Shown here one piece after another: positions 29,304 to 36,335 of a DNA stretch of 64,000 bases; within the stretch, counting starts at the first letter, position 1, and every line of letters starts with the position of its first letter. The DNA is from Aquisalimonas sp. 2447 (lineage in GTDB: Bacteria > Pseudomonadota > Gammaproteobacteria > Nitrococcales > Aquisalimonadaceae). The stretch spans positions 3,750,501-3,814,500 of the forward strand of contig NZ_CP050695.1 in assembly GCF_012044895.1 (NCBI RefSeq), read 5' to 3'. Under the pieces are notes generated by a model. That model had not been told where the DNA came from and ran no database searches. It saw nothing but the letters and a program-made list of their open reading frames with translations. A program made the position numbers and the translations under genes.

Positions 29304-31090
29304 GCGAAGACGACCAGGGGAACGTGGCCCGCATCGAAGGGCACGACCCAACCGAGACCCCGCCACGTTATCCGTCCGAACCAGAGATAGAGCGGCCGGG
29401 GTACGCGGTGCATGACGACTGGTTCACCGTGAGCGGAAAGCGGCGACAGCCCGGCTTGTACTGGCACCAGCGCGGGCAGGGTGAAGACAGCGATCCCGTA
29501 GACACTTGGATTGCCCGGCCAATCCATGCTGTAGCGCGAACAGACGACGAAAACGGCTGTTCGGCCGGGCGGCTTCTGCGGTTCCTCGACGATTCCGGCC
29601 GGTGGCGGGAATGGGCCATGCCGAAGCGCCTTCTAGGGGGCGACGGCACCCGGATTCGCGAAGAGCTGTTAGACATGGGTTTTGACATCAACTATCGCCA
29701 CCGGGCGCGGTTCCTGGAGTGGTTGAGCGCCCAACACCCGCGTGACCGAATCATGGCAGCAAGCCGCACCGGCTGGCACGACATAGAGACCGGGCGTTGT
29801 TTCGTACTGCCCGGCCGCACCATTGGGGCGGAGAACGTCCGACACCAAACGGAAAGCCCCGGAGTTGACGACTTCCGTCAAGCCGGAACGCTCCAAGGAT
29901 GGCGGGAGACGGTGGCGGCGCCCTGCCGGGGTAACCCTGTCCTAATACTAGCGGTATCCGCCGCGCTGGCGGGCCCGCTGCTCAAGGCAGCCGCCCAACG
30001 CGACGCCGGAGGACACGGGTTTCACCTGGTGGGGGACTCCAGCAAAGGAAAGACCACCGCGCTACAGGCGGCGGCGAGCGTTTGGGGCGGCCCCGGATTC
30101 GTCCGCACCTGGCGAGCCACCGGGAACGGGCTGGAAGCTACGGCGGCGGCATTGAATGACGCGGCCATCATCCTGGATGAAATCAGCGAAGCCGACCCCG
30201 GCGAAATCGGGGGCGTTGTTTATGCCCTGGCCAACGGGCACGGGAAGCAACGTGCACGCCGGGAAGGCGGGAGCCGCCAGGCAGCGCGGTGGCGCGTTGT
30301 CGCCCTTTCGTCCGGGGAGCGAACCCTAGCCGGGCACATGGGCGAAGCCGGGGGCCGGGTGAAGTCCGGGCAAAGCGCACGACTTCTAGACGTTCCAGCC
30401 ACCTGGCAAAGCCACGGCGCCTTTGATGAATTGCACGGCCACCCGGACGGCCGGGCATTTGCCGACGCCCTCAAGCAAGCCAGCGAGCGCCACCACGGCC
30501 ACGCCGGGCCCGCGTTTGTTGAGTGGCTGATAGACCAGGATCACGACTTGCCTGAAAGACTAGCCCGAACCCAGGCGCATGAATGGTTTCAGGAACCCGG
30601 CGAGCTAGCAGGGCGGGCAGGTTCCGCGTTCGCGCTGGTGGCGACGGCCGGGGAGCTCGCCACGGAAGCCGGCATTACCGGCTGGAAAACGGGGGAAGCC
30701 CTGGAAGCGGCCGCGTTCGCGCTGGATGGTTGGGCGGACTTGCGCGGCGGGGGACACGGCGAAGACCAGCAAATCCTGAACGCCGTTCGCGACTTCCTGG
30801 ACCGCCACGGCGATGCCCGATTCTCCAGCCTCGATACGTCGGGGAGCGGGATACGGGACCGGGCCGGCTACTGGCGGGACACGGAAAACGGCCGCGTCTG
30901 GTACTTCACGGCCGGGGCGCTACGCGAGGCCGCCAGCGGATTCGAAACGCGCCGTATTGCAGACGCCTTAGAGGCAGCGAGGTGGCTGGCAGCGGCAGAC
31001 CCGGGCAAACGCTCGAAGCGCATCAAGGTGGAAGGCCGAACCGCCGCCCTGTACGCCATCGACCCGGAGGGCGGCGACGATGACGCTTGA
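29300..31090 (+). CDS. DUF927-domain ATPase, probable replicative helicase
   Basis: A 596-residue protein of the DUF927 family, common beside Toprim primases in satellites and islands. The N-terminal part (about 35-190) is the DUF927-specific region (GRLLRFLDDSGRWREWAMPKRLLGGDG, ASRTGWHDIETGRCFVLP). A P-loop ATPase core follows, with Walker A GDSSKGKTT (245-253) and Walker B IILDEIS (D293, E294). The C-terminal 100 residues include a small domain that resembles the DNA-binding tail of such proteins. It begins inside the primase stop and ends inside the next gene, so all are translated together. Helicase activity is inferred from family context. Confidence 0.87.
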   Translation: MSEDDQGNVARIEGHDPTETPPRYPSEPEIERPGYAVHDDWFTVSGKRRQPGLYWHQRGQGEDSDPVDTWIARPIHAVARTDDENGCSAGRLLRFLDDSGRWREWAMPKRLLGGDGTRIREELLDMGFDINYRHRARFLEWLSAQHPRDRIMAASRTGWHDIETGRCFVLPGRTIGAENVRHQTESPGVDDFRQAGTLQGWRETVAAPCRGNPVLILAVSAALAGPLLKAAAQRDAGGHGFHLVGDSSKGKTTALQAAASVWGGPGFVRTWRATGNGLEATAAALNDAAIILDEISEADPGEIGGVVYALANGHGKQRARREGGSRQAARWRVVALSSGERTLAGHMGEAGGRVKSGQSARLLDVPATWQSHGAFDELHGHPDGRAFADALKQASERHHGHAGPAFVEWLIDQDHDLPERLARTQAHEWFQEPGELAGRAGSAFALVATAGELATEAGITGWKTGEALEAAAFALDGWADLRGGGHGEDQQILNAVRDFLDRHGDARFSSLDTSGSGIRDRAGYWRDTENGRVWYFTAGALREAASGFETRRIADALEAARWLAAADPGKRSKRIKVEGRTAALYAIDPEGGDDDA

Positions 31091-31472
31091 ACAGGCCTTA
31101 GCCAAAGCCGCTAACCGTGAGCGGCCCCGGAGAGCCCGCCCAGTTACCCCGGTTACCCGAGGCTACCCCACTGAGGTAACCGAAAAACCACCGCAAAAAC
31201 AGCACAGTAACCCCGGTTACCCCAGTAACCCCGCAAACGTCACGGACGAAGCGGCAAACGCCGAAGGCGCCACCCTGCTAGCGGGACTGCAGAGCCTGGT
31301 GGCGGCGGCCAATCAAGCCGGATGCTGTGAGCCCCTGTCCACTATGGCGTGGGAGTTTCGCGAAGACCTGGAGCCCATGGGGCGCGGAGCGTGGCCGGTG
31401 GAGGCATTGGCCCTCGCGGTGGAGACGATTGGACGGGCGGACGGCTGGCAATTCAGGGGGACGTATGACTGA
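31080..31472 (+). CDS. Hypothetical protein carrying DNA repeats
   Basis: A 130-residue protein I do not recognise. The first third (residues 20-60) is low complexity, VTPVTRGYPTEVTEK... and NPGYPSNPANVT, encoded by the GGTAACC-type repeats. The rest looks folded (LLAGLQSLVAAANQAGCCEPLSTMAWEFREDLEPMGRGAWPVEALALAVETIGRADGWQF). It starts within the 3' end of the DUF927 gene (11-nt overlap) and overlaps the FinO/ProQ gene by 8 nt, so it is very likely translated. The coding sense may be secondary to the binding sites in its first part. Confidence 0.7.
   Translation: MTLEQALAKAANRERPRRARPVTPVTRGYPTEVTEKPPQKQHSNPGYPSNPANVTDEAANAEGATLLAGLQSLVAAANQAGCCEPLSTMAWEFREDLEPMGRGAWPVEALALAVETIGRADGWQFRGTYD
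31142..31230. repeat. GGTAACC-type repeat cluster in the replication operon
   Basis: Seven copies, some with one change: 31142 (AGTTACC), 31151 (GGTTACC), 31161 (GGCTACC), 31175 (GGTAACC), 31206 (AGTAACC), 31215 (GGTTACC), 31224 (AGTAACC). Steps of 9 bp recur. With the cluster before int, this makes thirteen copies plus single copies inside the element at 27166, 29930 and 31747. Iteron-like origin or partition sites are the leading idea. Confidence 0.75.
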
Positions 31473-31887
31473 ACAGACCCTAAGCAAACGACAGCGCAAG
31501 GCGGCGGAAATCGCACGCGCCCGCGAGTGGCTGGCGGAGCAGTTCCCGGCCGTGTTCGGCGGCAAAGGGGGCGTCCCCATTGCCATCGGCGGCCACCAGC
31601 AAGCACACGACGCGGCGAAGGCCGAAGACGGCCCGCCGTCATGGGCCATACAAGGGGCGTTGCGGAAGTGGACGCGCCACCCTGCCTATCTGGAGGCCCT
31701 GACCACCGGGGCAACCCGGTACAACCTCGACGGCACGCCAGGGGGTGCGGTAACCGCCAAGCAAGCCGAAAAGGCCGCTCATCAACTGGCGGAGTTTCGC
31801 CGGAGGTGGAAGGCAGAGAAGGCCGCCAAGGCAAAGAGCGGCGCCAAGCGGCCGTTTCTGACTCTGAAAAAGGGGGCGAAGCAATGA
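31465..31887 (+). CDS. FinO/ProQ-domain RNA-binding protein
   Basis: A 140-residue protein with a FinO/ProQ domain: WLAEQFPAVFGGKGGVPIAIGGHQQAH, then the signature ALRKWTRHPAYLEALTTGATRYNLDGTPGGAVTAKQAEKAAHQL, followed by a basic tail (KAEKAAKAKSGAKR). These domains bind structured 3' ends of RNAs and promote sense-antisense pairing, as in control of F-plasmid transfer. The ATG at 31465 follows AGGGGG; the longer frame upstream is a shadow. It overlaps its upstream neighbour by 8 nt and the ssb start by 4 nt. A role in an antisense-RNA switch for copy number or immunity is my inference. Confidence 0.88.
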   Translation: MTEQTLSKRQRKAAEIARAREWLAEQFPAVFGGKGGVPIAIGGHQQAHDAAKAEDGPPSWAIQGALRKWTRHPAYLEALTTGATRYNLDGTPGGAVTAKQAEKAAHQLAEFRRRWKAEKAAKAKSGAKRPFLTLKKGAKQ

Positions 31888-32288
31888 CAGCGCAACTTGC
31901 GGCATGGGGACGGCTGGGCAATGAGCCCCGGGCCCTGGAGACAAAAACGGGTAAGCCCATGACCGTGGCGTCACTGGCGGTGGAAGTCGCCGAAGGCGGC
32001 GAGGCTGAATGGTTCGGGCTGGTCGCATTCCGCAAACAAGCCGAGCAACTGGCCAGCCATTCCAAAGGCGACCGGCTGAGCGTGGCCGGGCGGCTCCAGC
32101 GGCAGGAGTGGAAGGGCCGCGATGGTGAGGACCGGCAACAACTCCAGGTCATCGCGGATTCACTGGTGAGCGCCCGCACGGTTCGCCCCGGAGGCAAGAA
32201 ACGCAAAGCGCCCGCTAATGGCGAGGGACTGGAACAGGCCCGGGAACTCTACCAGGCACCGGATTTTGACGACGAATTACCCATCTAG
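31884..32288 (+). CDS. ssb: Single-stranded DNA-binding protein
   Basis: A 134-residue SSB encoded by the element. The OB-fold part contains AAWGRLGNEPRALETKTGKPMTVASLAVEVAEGG, WFGLVAFRKQAEQLASHSKGDRLSVAGRLQRQEWKGRDGEDRQQLQVIADSL, and the acidic tail ends DFDDELPI, the protein-interaction tip typical of SSB. It starts within the FinO/ProQ stop (ATGA overlap) and closes the tightly packed replication operon. Confidence 0.9.
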   Translation: MTAQLAAWGRLGNEPRALETKTGKPMTVASLAVEVAEGGEAEWFGLVAFRKQAEQLASHSKGDRLSVAGRLQRQEWKGRDGEDRQQLQVIADSLVSARTVRPGGKKRKAPANGEGLEQARELYQAPDFDDELPI

Positions 32289-32329
32289 CGGGCGGTGCCG
32301 GCTTCAACAATTCTCAACAGGGTGCACCA

Positions 32330-32606
32330 TTGACCGAAACCATTAAGCTACCGGACCTGATGACGCCAGGCGAGCGGGCAGCGCATGACGCCCGCCACGC
32401 CGTGGTGGAGATAGCCGCGGCAACGGAACGGCTGCGCACGGCGAAGCGCCACGCCAGCGCGGGCGTAACAGTGGGAAGACTACTGCGAGCGGCTGGGGCT
32501 GCCGAAGGGCACCCAACGCCGATTCGTGCAGGCAGCGCGGAATCCGTGGCGTGTATTCCGGCAACGGGCCGGATGCCGCCTACTGAGCAAAAACGAGAGG
32601 CCCTAA
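32330..32606 (+). pseudogene. Small element gene with probable frameshift
   Basis: The first frame, from TTG 32330 (AGGGTG upstream), encodes LMTPGERAAHDARHAVVEIAAATERLRTAKRHA and then turns into unlikely sequence. In the +1 frame from 32472 a protein-like continuation follows, WEDYCERLGLPKGTQRRFVQAA then RNPWRVFRQRAG, ending at TAA 32606. A one-base gain near the GTGGG at 32471-32475 would join them into about 92 residues. I do not recognise a function. It may be a pseudogene, a sequencing error, or a site of frameshifting. Confidence 0.45.
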
Positions 32607-32710
32607 CAGTTGGGCCCCTGGCGTCACGGCGCTGGCCCGGGAGTGCGTCGCCACCATGGTTCGCGGCGGTTTATTGCCCTAAAAGAGGGCCAAAACCTGA
32701 AGAAACCTAA

Positions 32711-33935
32711 AACCGAACTAACTATGTGCGTGCCTCCCCTCAACGGTCCCACCAGTTTAGCCCTGAGAAATTTTCGGCAGCGGGAAGAAGGGACCCCGTT
32801 TCCCGTCGTCAGAAACGGGCAAAGACCGCCCCTTGAAGCAACCCCAAACCCTGGAGCGCGAGAGGGACCCCAAGCCATCACCCCGGCACCGACCACTTGC
32901 GGCTGTTCAGCCGTAACCATTACCGCCAGCCCACGGACTTTGGCCACGCCCATTGGTGCCAATGCTGGCAATCATCCGGGGGCCAGGGCCCGCAGGGGAG
33001 AGTAATCGTTTTTCACTCAGCGAACCTTTTTTCTCGTAAGAAAGCAAAGCGCGACCCTCACGCCGGTCTCATGGGCGCGAAGCTGGCGACTTCGCCACGC
33101 CCCTACCCCCGTACAGCCGGCACCAACTCGGAAAGTTATTTTGGAGACATCGAAGATTGACTCCCTCCAACGGTTTCCGGGGCATCGCGGTCATACTTTT
33201 GACCACCCCTGCCGGAACGTGATTTCCCGCACCGACGCGATGCCGGCACGGGCCTAACCTGAAGGTGCGTTGTTACCAGACGCAAAGGTACTTCTCATGG
33301 TTCGCCTTACTTGCCCCGGTCTCCCGGGGTTTTTTTCCTGAGCTTCCGGCGATTGCGGCTGAGGTGTTGGTTTTTGTTGGGATGACGACGCTTCGCCCGT
33401 GCGCGTACTGCGCCGAAAACCCCACAGGAAACAGAAACGCCCTGCCGGCGTTCTGTGGCTAGGGCGATAACGGCCCTCGAAGCACCCGCACGCCATCAGA
33501 CGCGGAGAGGACCCGAGTGTGCCCCCGGTTCCGATATCCCCGGGAGGCTGCACCAGACGCGGGCAGGTGTTCACGCGATGGCGGAAGCCGAACCGGCCGC
33601 GTGGCGTTGTCGTGAATGGCGGTGGGACTGCCCTCGAATACCCCGCAACGCTTGGCAAGGCGTCAAAGGACCCGCCCTTTTTTATCGAGCGGGAAAACTC
33701 GGTTTGTGGCCATGGGTGCGCCAATTAGACGTGATAACGTGAGGCCAATGGGGTGATCGTCTAAGTGACCAGTAGTGTGAAGCTCATGCTTGTAGCTTGT
33801 CGGAAAATTTAACACACAAGGCTTTCTGGCCAAGTCGACAAAGAAGCCAAAGCATTGTTTCTTGGGTAATTATATTTTCTTGTAGGGTTTTTGCATGCTG
33901 ATGAGATGGTGTCTTTTCCGCAGGAGATAAACAGA
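32711..33935. other. Gene-poor stretch of the element
   Basis: About 1.2 kb between the replication module and the methyltransferase with no frame I can support; the open frames are short, overlapping and compositionally random. It holds an intrinsic terminator (33314-33336), a GCGAAG/CTTCGC stem near 33078-33096 and, from about 33720 on, AT-rich DNA that should carry the methyltransferase promoter. A decayed gene, a non-coding RNA or a packaging site could be present. Confidence 0.5.
33314..33336 (+). terminator. Rho-independent terminator
   Basis: CCCCGG-TCTC-CCGGGG followed by seven T. It ends a plus-strand transcript that has no identified protein gene just upstream, so either the replication operon runs this far or a non-coding RNA ends here. 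Confidence 0.85.
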
Positions 33936-34937
33936 ATGAAAAATCGGTTCGAGTGCCCGGTTTGCCGGCGCCATGAATGGGCAGAAATCGAAAGCTATGA
34001 CTTATCGGTGCGCGATTCCCCGACGTTCTCAGCGAGAAGACGTAAGGTCGAGCTCGGCATGATTGCGGCACGTATTCTTTTCCTGGCGCGACCAGCAACC
34101 AAAAAAATAAAAAGAAGATTCTTAAGCAGGGGAGAGCGAATCCGTCAAGAGATCTATAGGGATACATGGAAAGGAGATGAAACATTAACATCCGTTCTCT
34201 GTGAATCCTGCGGATTCGTGTGTTATGCGCCTCGACCTACGACAGAAGATGTTGCCGCGAAATATAATCGGCTAAAGGAATACAATCCGAGCATCGGTGG
34301 TCAAGACCTCGGTGACCAGAAAATTATAAAAATGGACAGGGATCGCTCGTACGTCCTGTATCAAAAGCTTTCCTCGCACATGCCTGATGGCGCCGTTCTC
34401 GACTACGGTGGCGGAAACGGAAAACTCATGCACGCTTTTTTGGAGCACGGTAGAAGCTGCTACTTGGCGGACTACTCAGAGAAACAGTTGCCGGGGGTCA
34501 ATAAGATTGCTGACGACATAAGTAGCCTCGAGGGTACGTATTCTGCAATCGTTCTGAGTCATGTACTAGAACATGTTGCTGAACCGGGCGAGCTTGTTGC
34601 CGGTCTACATCGACACCTCAAAGACGATGGCGTGCTCTACGCCGAGATTCCAATTGATATGCTCGGTGGCTTACGCCTTGAAGGCGATCCGGTCACTCAT
34701 ATTAATTTCTTCACATACGACAGCCTAGGCTCATTACTCAATCATAATGGATACATTATAATTGATGGGCAGACGGAATTCGGCACTTACGGTAAGCAAG
34801 AGCTTGAAGTCGCTTGGGTAGTTGCGAAGAAGGGGAGCGAAGATCCAACATACAAACCGGAGTCCGCCAAGAAGCTCTTGTGGCCTTCTAGGCCGTATGC
34901 TTTCCGAAAACTTCTCGTGGAAGCAAGAAAAGGCTAA
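33936..34937 (+). CDS. SAM-dependent methyltransferase with zinc-ribbon pairs, element cargo
   Basis: A 333-residue class I methyltransferase. The N-terminal part has two Cys pairs, CPVCRRHEW and CESCGFVCYAPRP, likely one zinc site, then the SAM motif VLDYGGGNGKLMHAFLEHG, acidic DYSEKQLPG, and VLSHVLEHVAEPGELVAGLHRHLKDDGVLYAEIP. This layout resembles methyltransferases of sugar or polysaccharide pathways (Methyltransf_23 type). G+C is visibly lower than in the rest of the window, and codon use differs, so it was acquired separately. ATG 33936 has AGGAG 9 nt upstream. As the only sizeable non-replication gene it is the probable cargo; surface modification that changes phage adsorption is one speculation. 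Confidence 0.8.
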   Translation: MKNRFECPVCRRHEWAEIESYDLSVRDSPTFSARRRKVELGMIAARILFLARPATKKIKRRFLSRGERIRQEIYRDTWKGDETLTSVLCESCGFVCYAPRPTTEDVAAKYNRLKEYNPSIGGQDLGDQKIIKMDRDRSYVLYQKLSSHMPDGAVLDYGGGNGKLMHAFLEHGRSCYLADYSEKQLPGVNKIADDISSLEGTYSAIVLSHVLEHVAEPGELVAGLHRHLKDDGVLYAEIPIDMLGGLRLEGDPVTHINFFTYDSLGSLLNHNGYIIIDGQTEFGTYGKQELEVAWVVAKKGSEDPTYKPESAKKLLWPSRPYAFRKLLVEARKG

Positions 34938-34956
34938 CCGCAGGGTTACACTCACA

Positions 34957-34989
34957 ACGACGGCCCACTCTAGCAGAGTGGGCCGTCGT
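34957..34989. terminator. Perfect 15-bp hairpin after the methyltransferase gene
   Basis: ACGACGGCCCACTCT-AGC-AGAGTGGGCCGTCGT. No T run follows on either strand, but position and stability suit a terminator between the methyltransferase and the convergent small gene. Confidence 0.65.
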
Positions 34990-35033
34990 CCTAGAGACGG
35001 TGGGCATTGAAAGGCTACAAAGCACCCAAGGCT

Positions 35034-35195
35034 TCACCCTCTGTTTGATGGCAGAGCACTGCGGTCAGTTTGATTTTTCTCCGTAAACATTGCCTGTAGC
35101 ATTTCCAACGCCTCCTGGTAATGGCGGTAATCTGCCCTAGCGTATTCCCTATCTTGGTAGCCGTAGTGTTCGGCCCATTCGCTGAACGTGTGCAT
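35034..35195 (-). CDS. Small hypothetical protein
   Basis: A 53-residue protein, MHTFSEWAEHYGYQDREYAR... ALEMLQAMFTEKNQ, rich in aromatic and charged residues and predicted helical. No family recognised. The ATG at 35195 has AAAGGGGG about 6 nt upstream, which is the main reason to accept it. It lies at the right end of the element on the opposite strand to the other genes, a place where satellite elements often keep accessory or regulatory genes. Confidence 0.5.
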   Translation of the reverse strand: MHTFSEWAEHYGYQDREYARADYRHYQEALEMLQAMFTEKNQTDRSALPSNRG

Positions 35196-35322
35196 ACTGA
35201 CCCCCTTTCGCATGGTTTGAAGGCGACGCACCGGACATTCAGGGGTATTTTTTAGGGGATCGGGAAAGCCACCTTCACCATTTATTACTCTAATTCAGTG
35301 GCTTATAAACTTAATGTGAGGG

Positions 35323-35338
35323 CAGCCGGGCCCACCAC
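35323..35338 (+). repeat. attR core of the integrated element
   Basis: CAGCCGGGCCCACCAC, identical to the tRNA-Ile2 end at 25970-25985 and in the same direction. No tRNA sequence precedes it here, as expected for the distal end of an element that restores the tRNA on insertion. Confidence 0.88.
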
Positions 35339-35450
35339 CCTCGCTGCCCCCCTACCCGACCGGTTTCGCCCATCCGCGATCATGACTCCGCGGTGACGGC
35401 CTTGTATGGTGTGCGGGCGCACCAGGCGCTGCGATGGCATCACCGGACCG

Positions 35451-35855
35451 ATGACGCTTTACCGACGAGTATTCCCCCTCGAATCCCGCACGTTTCCCGG
35501 AAAACGCTGGGTGGAGACCGGTCTGCGCACTCTCCACCTCATCGGCACGGCGGGGATCGGCGGCGGCTTTCTATGGGGTGCGGATCCCTCGCAATGGATG
35601 CCGTTCCTGTGGCTGACCGTCGTCAGCGGCGCGGCCATGGCCGCTCTGCAAGTATGGGGAAACGGCATCTGGCTCATCCAGATCCGCGGTCTGGCGGTAT
35701 TCGCGAAACTGATCCTGCTCGCTGTCATGGCGCTCGCAGGCACCCGGGCCGACCTGTTCATCCTGGTGATCGTAATCTCGGGAATCGTCTCCCATGCACC
35801 CGCCAACCTGCGTTATTTCTCGCCATTGTTCATGCGGCGCATCGAGCATCTGTAA
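35451..35855 (+). CDS. Small integral membrane protein, function unknown
   Basis: A 134-residue protein with about four membrane helices (LHLIGTAGIGGGFLWG, FLWLTVVSGAAMAAL, LAVFAKLILLAVMALA, LFILVIVISGIVSH). The end, HAPANLRYFSPLFMRRIEHL, is cytoplasmic-like. No named family recognised with confidence. ATG 35451 is preferred for its protein-like N-terminus, though no strong ribosome site is seen; an in-frame ATG at 35406 is the alternative. It is the first chromosomal gene to the right of the element. Confidence 0.65.
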   Translation: MTLYRRVFPLESRTFPGKRWVETGLRTLHLIGTAGIGGGFLWGADPSQWMPFLWLTVVSGAAMAALQVWGNGIWLIQIRGLAVFAKLILLAVMALAGTRADLFILVIVISGIVSHAPANLRYFSPLFMRRIEHL

Positions 35856-35925
35856 GGGCGCTTGAGCGGGATGCCTGGCCTGATTCGGTATACTGGGATC
35901 TTGCTGACTCCGGAGGAAGTCGCCG

Positions 35926-36333
35926 ATGCTCGATCTCTTTCTCGAGTATCAAAACCTGTTCTGGTGGATGGCGGCAGCGTCGATGCTCATGCTGGTGGCC
36001 GGTGTGTTCATCGTGCCATGGGTCGTGGTGCGCCTGCCCGCCACCTACTTCGCTCACCGTCACCGCGATGAGCGCGTGGTCGGCCGGCGTCACCCAGTGG
36101 TAGGGGCTGTGATTCTGGTGATCAAGAACACGGTGGGGCTGGTCCTGGTCCTGGCCGGTATCGCCATGCTGGTACTCCCTGGCCAGGGCATCCTGACCAT
36201 TCTGGTGGGGCTGACGCTGCTCAACTTTCCGGGCAAATACCGCCTGGAACGGTGGATCGTGACGCGCCCGGCGGTGCTGGAGCCCATCAATTGGCTGCGC
36301 AGGCGCCGGGGGCGGCCGCCGCTGGAGTTCTGA
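35926..36333 (+). CDS. PGPGW-type transmembrane protein
   Basis: A 135-residue membrane protein with two to three helices; the middle contains MLVLPGQGILTILVGLTLLNFPGKYRLERW, the hallmark of the PGPGW family of short membrane proteins of unknown function. CCGGAGGAAG lies upstream of ATG 35926. It converges with the HDOD-GAF gene, the stop codons being 2 nt apart. Confidence 0.8.
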   Translation: MLDLFLEYQNLFWWMAAASMLMLVAGVFIVPWVVVRLPATYFAHRHRDERVVGRRHPVVGAVILVIKNTVGLVLVLAGIAMLVLPGQGILTILVGLTLLNFPGKYRLERWIVTRPAVLEPINWLRRRRGRPPLEF

Positions 36334-36335
36334 AC

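Larger units (their letters stand above)
25970..35338 (+). mobile_element. Satellite-like integrative element in tRNA-Ile2, about 9.4 kb
   Basis: The element is bounded by 16-bp direct repeats, the left one inside the tRNA 3' end, with a P4-type integrase gene next to it. Gene order is int, alpA, Toprim primase, DUF927 ATPase, a repeat-bearing small gene, FinO/ProQ-domain gene, ssb, a frameshifted small gene, a long stretch without clear genes, a methyltransferase and a small reverse gene. There is no recognisable capsid, portal, terminase, relaxase or pilus gene, so it would need help for transfer. The replication and regulation set resembles P4-like satellites and small integrative islands. 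Overlapping stop/start codons through 28392-32288 indicate one replication operon. Confidence 0.88.

Noticed and set aside
33265-33742. Overlapping short frames in the element's gene-poor stretch
   Set aside because: They span a terminator, lack ribosome sites and look compositionally random.
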